Part shown: positions 46,132 through 54,481 of the stretch, in pieces
How the letters are laid out: each line of letters starts with the position of its first letter
How positions within the stretch are numbered: the first letter of the stretch is position 1
DNA from: Streptomyces sp. SCSIO 30461
GTDB lineage: Bacteria; Actinomycetota; Actinomycetes; Streptomycetales; Streptomycetaceae
Assembly (NCBI RefSeq): GCF_037023745.1
Contig: NZ_CP146101.1
Location: 1,054,001 to 1,118,000 of the forward strand
Length of the DNA: 64,000 nucleotides
Direction: 5' to 3'
Program-made: the position numbers and the translations under genes
Notes under the pieces: generated by a model
What the model was told of the DNA's origin: nothing
Databases searched by the model: none
What the model saw: only the letters and a program-made list of their open reading frames with translations

Positions 46132-47766
46132 ATGGCGCGCGAGTCGGAGTCGGGTCTGCCCATCCAGCCGGTGTACGGACCCGAGGCGCTGTACGGCGCG
46201 GCCGGCGGATCCGGCACGGAAGGCACGGGCGGCGCGGGCGACTCGGTCGGCTGGGACGCCGCCGAGCGGCTGGGGGAGCCGGGCGCGTACCCGTTCACGC
46301 GCGGGGTCTACCCGTCGATGTACACCGGTCGGCCCTGGACGATGCGGCAGTACGCGGGCTTCGGCACCGCCGTCGAGTCCAACGCCCGCTACCGCGAGCT
46401 CATCGCCCACGGGACGACGGGCCTGTCCGTGGCCTTCGACCTGCCGACCCAGATGGGCTACGACAGCGACGCGCCGCTCGCCCACGGAGAGGTCGGCAAG
46501 GTCGGAGTGGCCATCGACTCGATCGATGACATGCGGGTGCTGTTCGACGGGATTCCGCTCGACCAGGTGTCCACATCGATGACGATCAACGCCCCGGCAG
46601 CCGTGCTGCTGCTGCTCTACCAACTCGTCGCCGAGGAGCAGGGCGCGGCGGCCGACCGGCTCACCGGCACCATCCAGAACGACGTGCTCAAGGAGTACAT
46701 CGCCCGCGGTACGTACATCTTCCCGCCCAAGCCCTCGCTGCGTCTGATCGCCGACATCTTCCGGTACTGCAAGGCCGAGATCCCCAGGTGGAACACGATC
46801 TCGATCTCCGGCTACCACATGGCGGAGGCCGGGGCCTCGCCCGTGCAGGAGATCGCCTTCACCCTCGCGGACGGCATCGAGTACGTCCGAACGGCGGTGG
46901 CGGCGGGGATGGCCGTCGACGACTTCGCCCCCAGGCTCTCCTTCTTCTTCGTGGCGCGTACGACCCTGCTGGAGGAGGTCGCGAAATTCCGTGCGGCGCG
47001 GCGCATCTGGGCACGGGTGATGCGGGACGAGTTCGGAGCGCGCGATCCGAAGTCGATGATGCTGCGCTTCCACACCCAGACGGCGGGCGTCCAGCTCACC
47101 GCCCAGCAGCCCGAGGTCAACCTGGTGCGGGTCGCCGTCCAGGGGCTCGCGGCCGTGCTGGGCGGGACGCAGTCACTGCACACCAACTCCTTCGACGAGG
47201 CCATCGCCCTCCCCACGGCCACTTCCGCGCGGCTGGCGCTGCGCACCCAGCAGGTGCTCGCGTACGAGACGGACGTGACGGCGACGGTGGACCCGTTCGC
47301 CGGCTCCTACGCCGTGGAGAAGATGACCGACGACGTCGAGGCGGCGGTGTTGGAGCTGATGGAGAGGGTCGAGGATCTCGGCGGTGCGCAAGCCGCGATC
47401 GAGCACGGCTTCCAGAAGAGCGAGATCGAACGCAACGCCTACCGCATCGCCCAGGAGACCGACAGCGGCGAGCGGGTGGTGGTCGGGGTCAACCGCTTCA
47501 CCCTGGACCAGGAGGAGCCCTACGAGCCGTTGCGTGTCGACCCCGCGATCGAGGCGCAGCAGGTGGAGCGGCTGGCGCGGCTGCGCGCCGAGCGGGACGG
47601 GGCCGAGGTCGAGTCGGCGCTCGCCGGGCTGAGGAAGGCGGCGGCGGGCGGCGCGAATGTGCTCTACCCGATGAAGGAGGCTCTACGGGCGCGGGCGACG
47701 GTGGGGGAGGTGTGCGACGGGCTGCGAGGGGTGTGGGGGACATATGTGCCGAGCGACACGTTCTGA
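46132..47766 (+). CDS. Methylmalonyl-CoA mutase catalytic subunit without B12 domain
   Basis: A 544-residue TIM-barrel subunit of an adenosylcobalamin acyl-CoA mutase; the C-terminal cobalamin-binding domain of full-length mutases (700 or more residues) is absent, so a separate small subunit must supply it. Aligned by eye to P. shermanii MutB, Tyr89 corresponds to Tyr74 (R-Q-Y-A-G-F), Arg207 to Arg192 (I-A-R-G-T-Y) and His244 to His229 (S-G-Y-H-M). Tyr and Arg in these positions indicate methylmalonyl-CoA, whereas isobutyryl-CoA mutases have Phe and Gln. No small subunit or MeaB-type chaperone is adjacent. The N-terminal 50 residues are Gly-rich. Confidence 0.93.
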   Translation: MARESESGLPIQPVYGPEALYGAAGGSGTEGTGGAGDSVGWDAAERLGEPGAYPFTRGVYPSMYTGRPWTMRQYAGFGTAVESNARYRELIAHGTTGLSVAFDLPTQMGYDSDAPLAHGEVGKVGVAIDSIDDMRVLFDGIPLDQVSTSMTINAPAAVLLLLYQLVAEEQGAAADRLTGTIQNDVLKEYIARGTYIFPPKPSLRLIADIFRYCKAEIPRWNTISISGYHMAEAGASPVQEIAFTLADGIEYVRTAVAAGMAVDDFAPRLSFFFVARTTLLEEVAKFRAARRIWARVMRDEFGARDPKSMMLRFHTQTAGVQLTAQQPEVNLVRVAVQGLAAVLGGTQSLHTNSFDEAIALPTATSARLALRTQQVLAYETDVTATVDPFAGSYAVEKMTDDVEAAVLELMERVEDLGGAQAAIEHGFQKSEIERNAYRIAQETDSGERVVVGVNRFTLDQEEPYEPLRVDPAIEAQQVERLARLRAERDGAEVESALAGLRKAAAGGANVLYPMKEALRARATVGEVCDGLRGVWGTYVPSDTF

Positions 47767-47771
47767 GGTGA

Positions 47772-47894
47772 TTCAGCGGCACGCACCTGGCGTCCGCGTT
47801 CCGGCGACGCAGGCGACTCTCGGCGGGAGCCACGTCGGCGGCCGGGGTGCTGTTCCTCGGGTTCGCGGCGAAGCTGACGCTCAGCAGCGCCTGA
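47772..47894 (+). pseudogene. C-terminal remnant of a LysE-family exporter
   Basis: Immediately downstream of the mutase, one frame reads A-S-A-F-R-R-R-R-R-L-S-A-G and A-G-V-L-F-L-G-F-A-A-K-L-T-L-S-S-A followed by TGA (47892-47894), the usual last helix and tail of LysE/RhtB translocators. An in-frame stop at 47769 cuts it off and the rest of the gene is missing. Confidence 0.55.
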
Positions 47895-48009
47895 CGGTCG
47901 TCCGTCGTCCCCGCGTGACACCCGGACGGACCTGGTTTCCGCGGCTTTCACTCGGCTTCGTACAGCGCCCCGCCAGGGCACTGGTCATCGCCTGTCGGCG
48001 CCGACGCCA

Positions 48010-48290
48010 GGGATCCTCGCCAGGTAGCCCCGGAGTCCCTGTCATGTCCTTGCCCGCGCAACCGATGCGGCCGTCCGGGCGGACCCAGGAAGAGGCCATG
48101 GCCGTACGCCTCGTACACCTCGTGCGGTTCATCCGGCGCGCTCCGCAGGGTGCGGACGGTGCCGGGCGACTCCTGGGTGTCGGACAGCAGTGCGTCCGTA
48201 CCCGCCGCGACCACGGTGAAGCGCGGTCCGCGGAAGCGTCGAACAGCCGGGTGCCGTCCGGGCGGCGGCGGACGGGGAGGGGAAGCGCGC
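48010..48290 (-). pseudogene. Frameshifted C-terminal remnant of an aromatic FAD monooxygenase
   Basis: Reading the minus strand across three frames gives P-D-G-T-R-L-F-D, then F-R-G-P-R-F-T-V-V-A-A-G-T-D-A, then V-R-P-D-G-R-I-G-C-A-G. In this order they match the thioredoxin-like C-terminal domain of PHBH-type monooxygenases (R-L-F-D...G-x-x-F-T-L-L...L-V-R-P-D-G-x-I-G-W-A-G). At least two frameshifts separate them and the catalytic part is gone. It abuts the 3' end of the polysialyltransferase-like gene. Confidence 0.55.
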
Positions 48291-49676
48291 TCAGGACAGA
48301 GCGCGTCTCACCGAGCGCGCCTTGCGCACCGCCATGCGCAGAATCCCGTTCGCCCGCACCCTGCGCGCCATCCGGCGCACCACCGCATGGCGTGGTACCG
48401 GGATGCCGCCCGGCAGGCCCAGCGCCGTGAGGCGGCGGCGGGTGAAGTAGCGCAGGGTGTCCGGGTACGGATGATCCGACAGATAGCGTTCGGCGGCCGC
48501 CCGGAGATCGGGCCTGATCTGCGGCTGCATGGCGAAGCCGACCGCCTGGACCAGCCCGGCCAGCTCCTCGTCCGCCGGCGCCGGACTGCCTGCCGCGCCC
48601 TGCTCCAGATCGGGTACCAGTGCGTCGACGAGCGTGACGGGCACCCGGTTGCTGTTCTGGTAGGGGGACAGCCGGGTGAGCAGCAGCTCGGTGCCGACGC
48701 GCGCGACCGGGATGCCGTGGAACGTGCTCGCCGTGAGCAGCCCGGTGGAGAAGCAGCCCACCACCAGCGCGGGCTTCAGCCGCTGGTAGAGCGCCTCGGC
48801 CAGGCACGGCTCCGCCAGCACGGTCAGTTCCGCACCGAGCAGTTCCGCTTCCCGTACCAGTGCGCGGGACCATGTCGAGGGCGCCACGGGGTGCGGCTTG
48901 AAGACGAGGCGGCGGTGGCCGATGGCGACCGCGCCCCGGACCATGCGCAGGTGCAGCTCCTCCTCTTCGGCGGGGGTGAGGATCCCCAGCGCCGCCAGAT
49001 ACTGGCCGAGCAGCAGCGCCGGGGCCTCGGACCCGTGCGTGCCGTCCGTACCCGCGAGCCCCTGTGTCCCCGTGGCCCCGTCCGCATCCGCGGCGAGTTC
49101 GCCGACCACCTTGGTGAACGCCTCCACCGGTACCAGCTCGGGCCGCGCGCCGAACTCCGCCAGCAGCAGCGGTGCGAGGCCCGGAACCAGATCCAGGTGC
49201 AGCAGCCGCCGCACCCGCCCGCCGACCAGCGGGTCGATCTTGTTGCGGGTCGGGCCGTAGCTCATCAGCCCGTCCGCGTACACATCGAGCCGCGCGTCGG
49301 GGAAGAGCTGAGCCAGCGCCAGCGCCGGGTTGACCTGGATCGATTCCACGGCGAGCTCGACACGGTCATCGCCGAGCCCCCACAGCAGCCTCAGCTGCCG
49401 CTCCCATATCGGGATGTCCTCCGGGCGGGGCGCCCAGCCGCCGGGGTGGAGCGGGGCGATGGCCTCGTTCCAGGACAGCACCCCGTCGAAGCGGCTCCGG
49501 ATCCGCTCGAAGCCCGGCGCCTCGTTCAGGGCAGGAGTGGTCTCCGGAACGTCGGCGTTGTTGCTGACCAGCAGCAGACGGCGGTCGGCGGGCGGGAAGC
49601 AGCCGCTGTCGAGCGCCGCCGCGAGGGTCGCGACTCCGTAGAGCGTGGAGGCGTAGAAGAGCTGTGTGGTCGGCAT
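48291..49676 (-). CDS. Polysialyltransferase-like glycosyltransferase
   Basis: A 461-residue protein with the layout of the bacterial alpha-2,8-polysialyltransferase group: N-terminal T-Q-L-F-Y-A-S-T-L-Y-G-V-A-T, a middle basic block V-F-K-P-H-P-V-A-P, and V-V-G-C-F-S-T-G-L-L-T-A-S with F-H-G-I-P-V-A-R-V-G, which resemble the H-P and S-S/T nucleotide-sugar motifs of those enzymes. It starts at an ATG sharing bases with the stop of the GT2 gene (TGATG), so the two are one unit. With NeuA and NeuB encoded nearby it probably extends a nonulosonic acid polymer of the cell wall. Confidence 0.77.
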   Translation of the reverse strand: MPTTQLFYASTLYGVATLAAALDSGCFPPADRRLLLVSNNADVPETTPALNEAPGFERIRSRFDGVLSWNEAIAPLHPGGWAPRPEDIPIWERQLRLLWGLGDDRVELAVESIQVNPALALAQLFPDARLDVYADGLMSYGPTRNKIDPLVGGRVRRLLHLDLVPGLAPLLLAEFGARPELVPVEAFTKVVGELAADADGATGTQGLAGTDGTHGSEAPALLLGQYLAALGILTPAEEEELHLRMVRGAVAIGHRRLVFKPHPVAPSTWSRALVREAELLGAELTVLAEPCLAEALYQRLKPALVVGCFSTGLLTASTFHGIPVARVGTELLLTRLSPYQNSNRVPVTLVDALVPDLEQGAAGSPAPADEELAGLVQAVGFAMQPQIRPDLRAAAERYLSDHPYPDTLRYFTRRRLTALGLPGGIPVPRHAVVRRMARRVRANGILRMAVRKARSVRRALS

Positions 49677-50650
49677 CAGGCCACCGCCCCGGCGAACAGC
49701 CCCCGGCGCACACGGCGGATCCGTGCCGCCCGTTCCGCGTCCATCGAGCCCAGGGCCTCCCGCAGAATGTCCTGGGGCATCCTGCCCAGCGCCGCCGCGC
49801 TCATAGCCCGCAATTTCCTGGCCACGGCAGGCTCGTACCTCTCGGTCGACCCCAGATGGTGGGAAATGATCGCACAGTAGGTGCGCACGGCTTTCGGCAA
49901 CAACAGTTCGGCATCCGGATCTTTTGCTGTTTCGTCGATCACCTGGTCGAATGCCTTGATGAAATCGAGCTGCCGCATATCGCCGATCTGCGTGAGTGAC
50001 GAGGCGATCCCGCGCCGGTAGAAGATCCCCAGCAGACTCACCGCCGCGAAGGATTCCGCCTCCCGGTGCAGGCGCCAGATCCACGGCCGGTCCTCGGCCG
50101 TCCGGAGGCCGTCCGTGAAATGCAGCAACCCCCGGTCCAGCAGCGTGCGCCGGTACACCCCGGCCCAGGCCACCGGATAGTCGACGGACGTGGTGCGGTC
50201 GGCCGGCAGGATGGCCTCGCGTGGCCGCAGCACCTCGTTCCTGTGGGCGATCGGCGCCCGGGCCACCTTGCGGTCCCGGCCGGTGCAGAGCACATGGTCG
50301 GTGCGGACGAATTCGGTACCGAGCTCCTCGATCGCGGCGACCAGGTCCGCGAGATGGCCGGGTGCCAGCCAATCGTCCCCGTCGAGGAAGGTGAGGAACT
50401 CGCCGCGCGCCGCGTCGAGCCCGCTGTTGCGGGCCGTGGCGAGACCGGCGTTGCTCGTGTGCCCGATCACCACAGCCCCGGGCAGCTCGCGCTCCGCGCG
50501 TTCCAGAAGGTCCCGGGTGCCGTCCGTGGAGCAGTCGTCCACGAGAAGGAATTCGAAGTCCTCGCGCGTGTTCGCGAGCAGGCTTCTGAGGGTGTCGGGC
50601 GCATACGGCAGCACGTTGTAGAACGGCACGATGACGGAGAGCTTGACCAC
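49676..50650 (-). CDS. Family 2 glycosyltransferase
   Basis: A 324-residue GT-A glycosyltransferase. It begins L-S-V-I-V-P-F-Y-N-V, has the nucleotide-binding L-V-D-D-C-S-T-D-G-T, the N-A-G-L-A-T-A-R-N-S-G-L-D loop and the D-G-D-D-W metal motif, all standard for inverting GT2 enzymes. The frame is open further upstream, but the GTG at 50650 gives the family's start. It is transcribed divergently from the DUF6716-like gene; the 187-bp shared promoter region (50651-50837) is AT-rich, with two GTTAAC sites (50729-50734 and 50775-50780). Confidence 0.93.
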   Translation of the reverse strand: MVKLSVIVPFYNVLPYAPDTLRSLLANTREDFEFLLVDDCSTDGTRDLLERAERELPGAVVIGHTSNAGLATARNSGLDAARGEFLTFLDGDDWLAPGHLADLVAAIEELGTEFVRTDHVLCTGRDRKVARAPIAHRNEVLRPREAILPADRTTSVDYPVAWAGVYRRTLLDRGLLHFTDGLRTAEDRPWIWRLHREAESFAAVSLLGIFYRRGIASSLTQIGDMRQLDFIKAFDQVIDETAKDPDAELLLPKAVRTYCAIISHHLGSTERYEPAVARKLRAMSAAALGRMPQDILREALGSMDAERAARIRRVRRGLFAGAVA

Positions 50651-50837
50651 TCGCCCGACCCTAGAGGCCGGTCCGCCGTTCACCCTGACCCGGGGGCGGA
50701 CATCGAGTGAACGAAGCACGGCGGAATTGTTAACCGGCGAGAGTCCCGGGCCTCTTCCCGATCAGTCGACCCGCTGTTAACCATTTGTTGCTGCCCAGTT
50801 GGGCCGCCGAGCGAAATGCCTTTCTAACGTCCTCGGC

Positions 50838-52157
50838 GTGCCATCACGTACCAGCAGCGAAGCGCTGCGCGTCGTTGTGCTCGCCGACTCCGACACCCGG
50901 TGGAAGTGGGGAGCGCTCACCGCGCGCCGTCTCACCGGGAACGACGTCGCGCTCACCGGACTCCTGCTGCGCGGCCGGGCCACGCCCACCGCCCGCCAGC
51001 TCGCCGAGGTCGGTGTCGACGCGGACGCCCTGCGCGAGGTCACCGGTGCCGAGTTCCTGCGCGCCGTACGCGACGAGGGATACGACCTGGTCGTCCTCGC
51101 CCTCGTCGGGGGCGGCGTGCAGGCGATGCTGCACGGGCTGGGCGCACTGCGGCTGACCCGCAGGCCCGTACTGGTCACCGGCTATGTGGGGGTGGTCTAC
51201 GAGAAGCTCGCAGACGGACTGCTGCTGCGGCACGGGGCGGATGTCGTCCTCGCCAACTCCCGGTATGACGCGGAGCGCTTCCGCGGGGTATACGAGGGTG
51301 CCGGCGCCGACGTGTCCGCCGTGACCGAGGCTGCGCTGCCGTTCCTCGGCGGAGCCCCGTACGCGGCCGAAGAAGGCCGCGACACCGTGGTCTTCGCGGC
51401 CCAGCCGTCCGTGCCCGAGACCCGCGCGGAACGCATGTACCTGTTGCGCAGGCTCACCGAGCACGCTCGCCGCCACCCGCACCGCGAGGTGCTGCTGAAG
51501 CTGCGCTCCCGGCCCGGCGAGCACACCACGCACCTGGAGGAACTCCCCTACCAGAAGCTGGTGGACAAGCTTCCCGGCGGCGGGCTGCCGCCCAACGTCC
51601 GCCTGGTGTACGGGAACATGGGCGAAGTCCTCGACCGGACCGACCTGCTCGTCACCGTGTCGTCCACGGCCGCTCTCGAAGCCCTGCACCGCCGTATCCC
51701 GACGGCGATCCTCAGCGACTTCGGAGTCCGCGAGGCGCACGGCAACCACCACTTCCTCGGCTCCGGGCTCCTCACCTCCTGGGACGCGCTCGACGCCGGA
51801 CACCGGCCGGAACCCGACGAGCGGTGGCTGGCTCGGCAGGGGGTCGCGGCCGACGGCACCTATGGGACCGCCTTCGACGCGGCACGGGCACGGGTGGCCG
51901 AACTGCTCGCCCGCCCCGAACTCCCCCCGACAGCCCCCTACTACACGACGGCCACCGCCCCCGGCTATCTGCCCGGCATCCTCGCCCGGCACCGTCTCGC
52001 CCCCGACGGCACCCCGCTGTCCGGCGCGGCGCAGGCGACCGAACCCACCGGGTTCCGCCGCCTGGTGCGTGACGCGGTACGGGGGGTGGCCCGCGGCGCG
52101 TACCGCCACGGCGTGCAGCGCGTCGCCCCCGTCATCCGCCGAATGGGCGCGCTGTGA
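50838..52157 (+). CDS. Putative glycosyltransferase (DUF6716-like)
   Basis: A 439-residue GT-B-like protein: V-V-V-L-A-D-S-D-T-R-W-K-W-G at the start, L-V-T-G-Y-V-G-V-V-Y-E near 125, L-A-N-S-R-Y-D near 150, and the C-terminal V-T-V-S-S-T-A-A-L-E-A-L, which matches the S-S-x-A-L-E loop of polysialyltransferase-like and glycerophosphotransferase-like enzymes. I recall this as the DUF6716 family beside neuAB genes in Streptomyces. GTG start at 50838. It overlaps the next open frame by 4 bases and lies in one unit with the cytidylyltransferase and neuB. Confidence 0.68.
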   Translation: MPSRTSSEALRVVVLADSDTRWKWGALTARRLTGNDVALTGLLLRGRATPTARQLAEVGVDADALREVTGAEFLRAVRDEGYDLVVLALVGGGVQAMLHGLGALRLTRRPVLVTGYVGVVYEKLADGLLLRHGADVVLANSRYDAERFRGVYEGAGADVSAVTEAALPFLGGAPYAAEEGRDTVVFAAQPSVPETRAERMYLLRRLTEHARRHPHREVLLKLRSRPGEHTTHLEELPYQKLVDKLPGGGLPPNVRLVYGNMGEVLDRTDLLVTVSSTAALEALHRRIPTAILSDFGVREAHGNHHFLGSGLLTSWDALDAGHRPEPDERWLARQGVAADGTYGTAFDAARARVAELLARPELPPTAPYYTTATAPGYLPGILARHRLAPDGTPLSGAAQATEPTGFRRLVRDAVRGVARGAYRHGVQRVAPVIRRMGAL

Positions 52158-52192
52158 ACCCCCTGAAGGCCCGGCCGAAGGAGCCATCCGCC

Positions 52193-53521
52193 ATGCCATC
52201 GCCGTCCGACACGACCGTGCTCGCCGTGATCCCCGCCCGGGGCGGGTCCAAGGGCGTCCCGGGGAAGAACCTGGCCAGGGTGGGCGGTGTCCCGCTGGTG
52301 GCCCGTGCGGTACGTGCCTGCCTCGGGGCGCGGCTGGTCACCCATGTCGTGGTGTCCACCGACGACCCCGGGATCGCGGACGCGGTGCGTGCGGCAGGGG
52401 CCGAGGTCGTGTGCCGCCCGCGAGCCATCGCGGGGGACACCGCCACCAGCGAGTCAGCCGTGCTGCACGCGATGGACGCGCATGAAGCGGTCCACGGCGG
52501 CCCGGTCGGCGCGGTGCTGCTGGTCCAGTGCACCAGCCCCTTCGTGACCAGCGAGGACGTGGACGGGGTCGCGGCGGCGGTGATCGAGGGCGGCGCTGAC
52601 ACCGCCGTCACCGTCGCGCCGTTCCACGGCTTCGTCTGGCGTCGGGCGGTCCGGTCGGGGACGGGGGCCGTGTCCGATGCGGAAGCCGGTTCCGGGACGG
52701 GGGCCGTGTCCGATGCGGGTGGTGTGGGCGTCAACCACGACAAGTCCCACCGCCCGCGCCGCCAGGACCGTCCCGATGACTTCCTGGAGACCGGCGCCGC
52801 GTACGCCATGGACGCCGCCGGATTCCGCACCCACGGCCACCGCTTCTTCGGGCGGACCGCGCTGGTCGAGACCGACCCCGCCCGGGCGCTGGAGATCGAC
52901 GACTCGCATGAGCTGGAGCGCGCCCGCGCGCTCGCCCCGCTGCTGGACCCCGTTTTGCTGCCGACCTGCGGGGACATCGACGCGGTGGTTCTGGACTTCG
53001 ACGGCACCCAGACCGACGACCGCGTACTGATCGACGCGGACGGACGTGAACTCGTCGCCGTGCACAGGGGCGACGGGCTCGGCATAGCCGCACTGCGCCG
53101 AGCGGGACTCAAGCTGCTGGTCCTCTCCACGGAGCGGAACCCCGTGGTCGCCGCCCGCGCCCGGAAGCTGGGCATCCCGGTGCTGCACGGCATCGACACC
53201 AAGGACCTGGCGCTCAAGGAGTGGTGCGAGGAGCAGTCGGTCGTGCCCGAGCGGGTCCTCTACGTCGGGAACGACGTCAATGACCTGTCCTGCTTCGGTC
53301 TTGTCGGCTGGCCCGTGGCCGTCGCGAGCGCGCATGACTCCGTACGCGCCGCGGCCCGTGCCGTCACCGCGACGCCGGGTGGAGCCGGTGCGATCCGTGA
53401 GATCGCCGCCTGGCTGCTCGGCCCCAACCTCACCACCACACCCGGCTCCCCTTCCCCTTCCGCTTCATCGACTCCTGCCCGCTCCTCCACCCACCCCCGC
53501 GCCCAGCACCCCGAACCGTAA
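52193..53521 (+). CDS. neuA: Nonulosonate cytidylyltransferase fused to a KdsC-like phosphatase
   Basis: A 442-residue fusion. The N-terminal CMP-nonulosonate synthetase domain (about 1-235) begins V-I-P-A-R-G-G-S-K-G-V-P-G-K-N; the activated sugar would be a sialic acid, Kdn or similar. The C-terminal HAD phosphatase (about 258-415) has V-V-L-D-F-D-G-T-Q-T-D-D and Y-V-G-N-D-V-N-D, the layout of KdsC or the C-terminal domain of animal CMP-sialate synthases; it may remove the phosphate from the 9-phosphate NeuB product. Between them a segment T-G-A-V-S-D-A is duplicated, replacing part of the usual loop. The ATG at 52193 has AAGGAG 9 bases upstream. Ser/Pro/Thr tail. Confidence 0.93.
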   Translation: MPSPSDTTVLAVIPARGGSKGVPGKNLARVGGVPLVARAVRACLGARLVTHVVVSTDDPGIADAVRAAGAEVVCRPRAIAGDTATSESAVLHAMDAHEAVHGGPVGAVLLVQCTSPFVTSEDVDGVAAAVIEGGADTAVTVAPFHGFVWRRAVRSGTGAVSDAEAGSGTGAVSDAGGVGVNHDKSHRPRRQDRPDDFLETGAAYAMDAAGFRTHGHRFFGRTALVETDPARALEIDDSHELERARALAPLLDPVLLPTCGDIDAVVLDFDGTQTDDRVLIDADGRELVAVHRGDGLGIAALRRAGLKLLVLSTERNPVVAARARKLGIPVLHGIDTKDLALKEWCEEQSVVPERVLYVGNDVNDLSCFGLVGWPVAVASAHDSVRAAARAVTATPGGAGAIREIAAWLLGPNLTTTPGSPSPSASSTPARSSTHPRAQHPEP

Positions 53522-53531
53522 GGAACCCCAC

Positions 53532-54476
53532 ATGAACCTCCGCTCGCGCGCCCTCGGCGGCAGGCTCGCCGGCCCCGGCCACCCCGTCTACGTCACCGGC
53601 GAGATCGGCATCAACCACAACGGCGACCTGGAGAACGCGTTCGCGCTCGTCGACGCCGCCGCGGACGCCGGCTGTGACGCGGTCAAGTTCCAGAAGCGCA
53701 CTCCGGAGATCTGCACCCCGCGCGACCAGTGGGACATCGAGCGCGACACGCCCTGGGGCCGGATGACGTACATCGACTACCGGCACCGCGTCGAGTTCGG
53801 CGAGGACGAGTACCGCGCCATCGCCGAGCACTGTGCGAAGCGCGGTATCGACTGGTTCGCCTCCCCGTGGGACACCGAGGCCGTCGCCTTCCTGGAGAAG
53901 TTCGACGTCCCGGCCCACAAGGTCGCCTCCGCCTCGCTCACGGACGACGAGCTGCTGCGCGCCCTGCGCGCCACCGGCAAGACGGTCGTCCTCTCCACCG
54001 GAATGTCGACCCCGAAGCAGATCCGGCACGCCGTCGAGGTGCTCGGCAGCGACAACGTCCTGCTCTGCCACGCCACTTCCACCTACCCGGCCAAGGCCGA
54101 AGAGCTCAACCTGCGGGTGATCAACACCCTGATGCGGGAGTACCCGAACGTCCCGGTCGGCTACTCCGGCCATGAGACCGGCCTCCAGACCACGCTGGCC
54201 GCCGTCGCCCTCGGCGCCGCGTTCGTCGAGCGGCACATCACCCTGGACCGCGCCATGTGGGGTTCCGACCAGGCCGCGTCGGTCGAACCCGGCGGACTCC
54301 AGCGCCTGGTCCGCGACATCCGCACCATCGAGGCGGCTCTCGGCGACGGGGTCAAGAAGGTGTATGACTCCGAGCTCGCCCCGATGAGGAAGCTCCGCCG
54401 GGTCACGGGCGTCGTCGCCGATGCGGAGCGGACCGCCGACGAGCGGGTACCGCAGCTCGAGACGGTCGCGGTCTGA
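53532..54476 (+). CDS. neuB: N-acetylneuraminate/nonulosonate synthase
   Basis: A 314-residue NeuB-type TIM-barrel synthase that condenses phosphoenolpyruvate with a hexose (or hexose phosphate) to give a nonulosonic acid. Family motifs: E-I-G-I-N-H-N-G-D near residue 24, V-K-F-Q-K-R, D-W-F-A-S-P-W-D, L-S-T-G-M-S-T, C-H-A-T-S-T-Y-P and G-Y-S-G-H-E-T-G. The SAF (antifreeze-like) C-terminal domain of classical sialic acid synthases is missing. S. coelicolor makes a teichulosonic (Kdn) wall polymer, and a similar product is plausible here. AGGAA precedes the ATG. Confidence 0.95.
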   Translation: MNLRSRALGGRLAGPGHPVYVTGEIGINHNGDLENAFALVDAAADAGCDAVKFQKRTPEICTPRDQWDIERDTPWGRMTYIDYRHRVEFGEDEYRAIAEHCAKRGIDWFASPWDTEAVAFLEKFDVPAHKVASASLTDDELLRALRATGKTVVLSTGMSTPKQIRHAVEVLGSDNVLLCHATSTYPAKAEELNLRVINTLMREYPNVPVGYSGHETGLQTTLAAVALGAAFVERHITLDRAMWGSDQAASVEPGGLQRLVRDIRTIEAALGDGVKKVYDSELAPMRKLRRVTGVVADAERTADERVPQLETVAV

Positions 54477-54481
54477 CGCCC

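Noticed and set aside
49676..50372. Fusion of the polysialyltransferase-like frame upstream into the GT2 gene
   Set aside because: The upstream part of that frame is a shadow of the GT2 gene; the two genes share TGATG and are separate.
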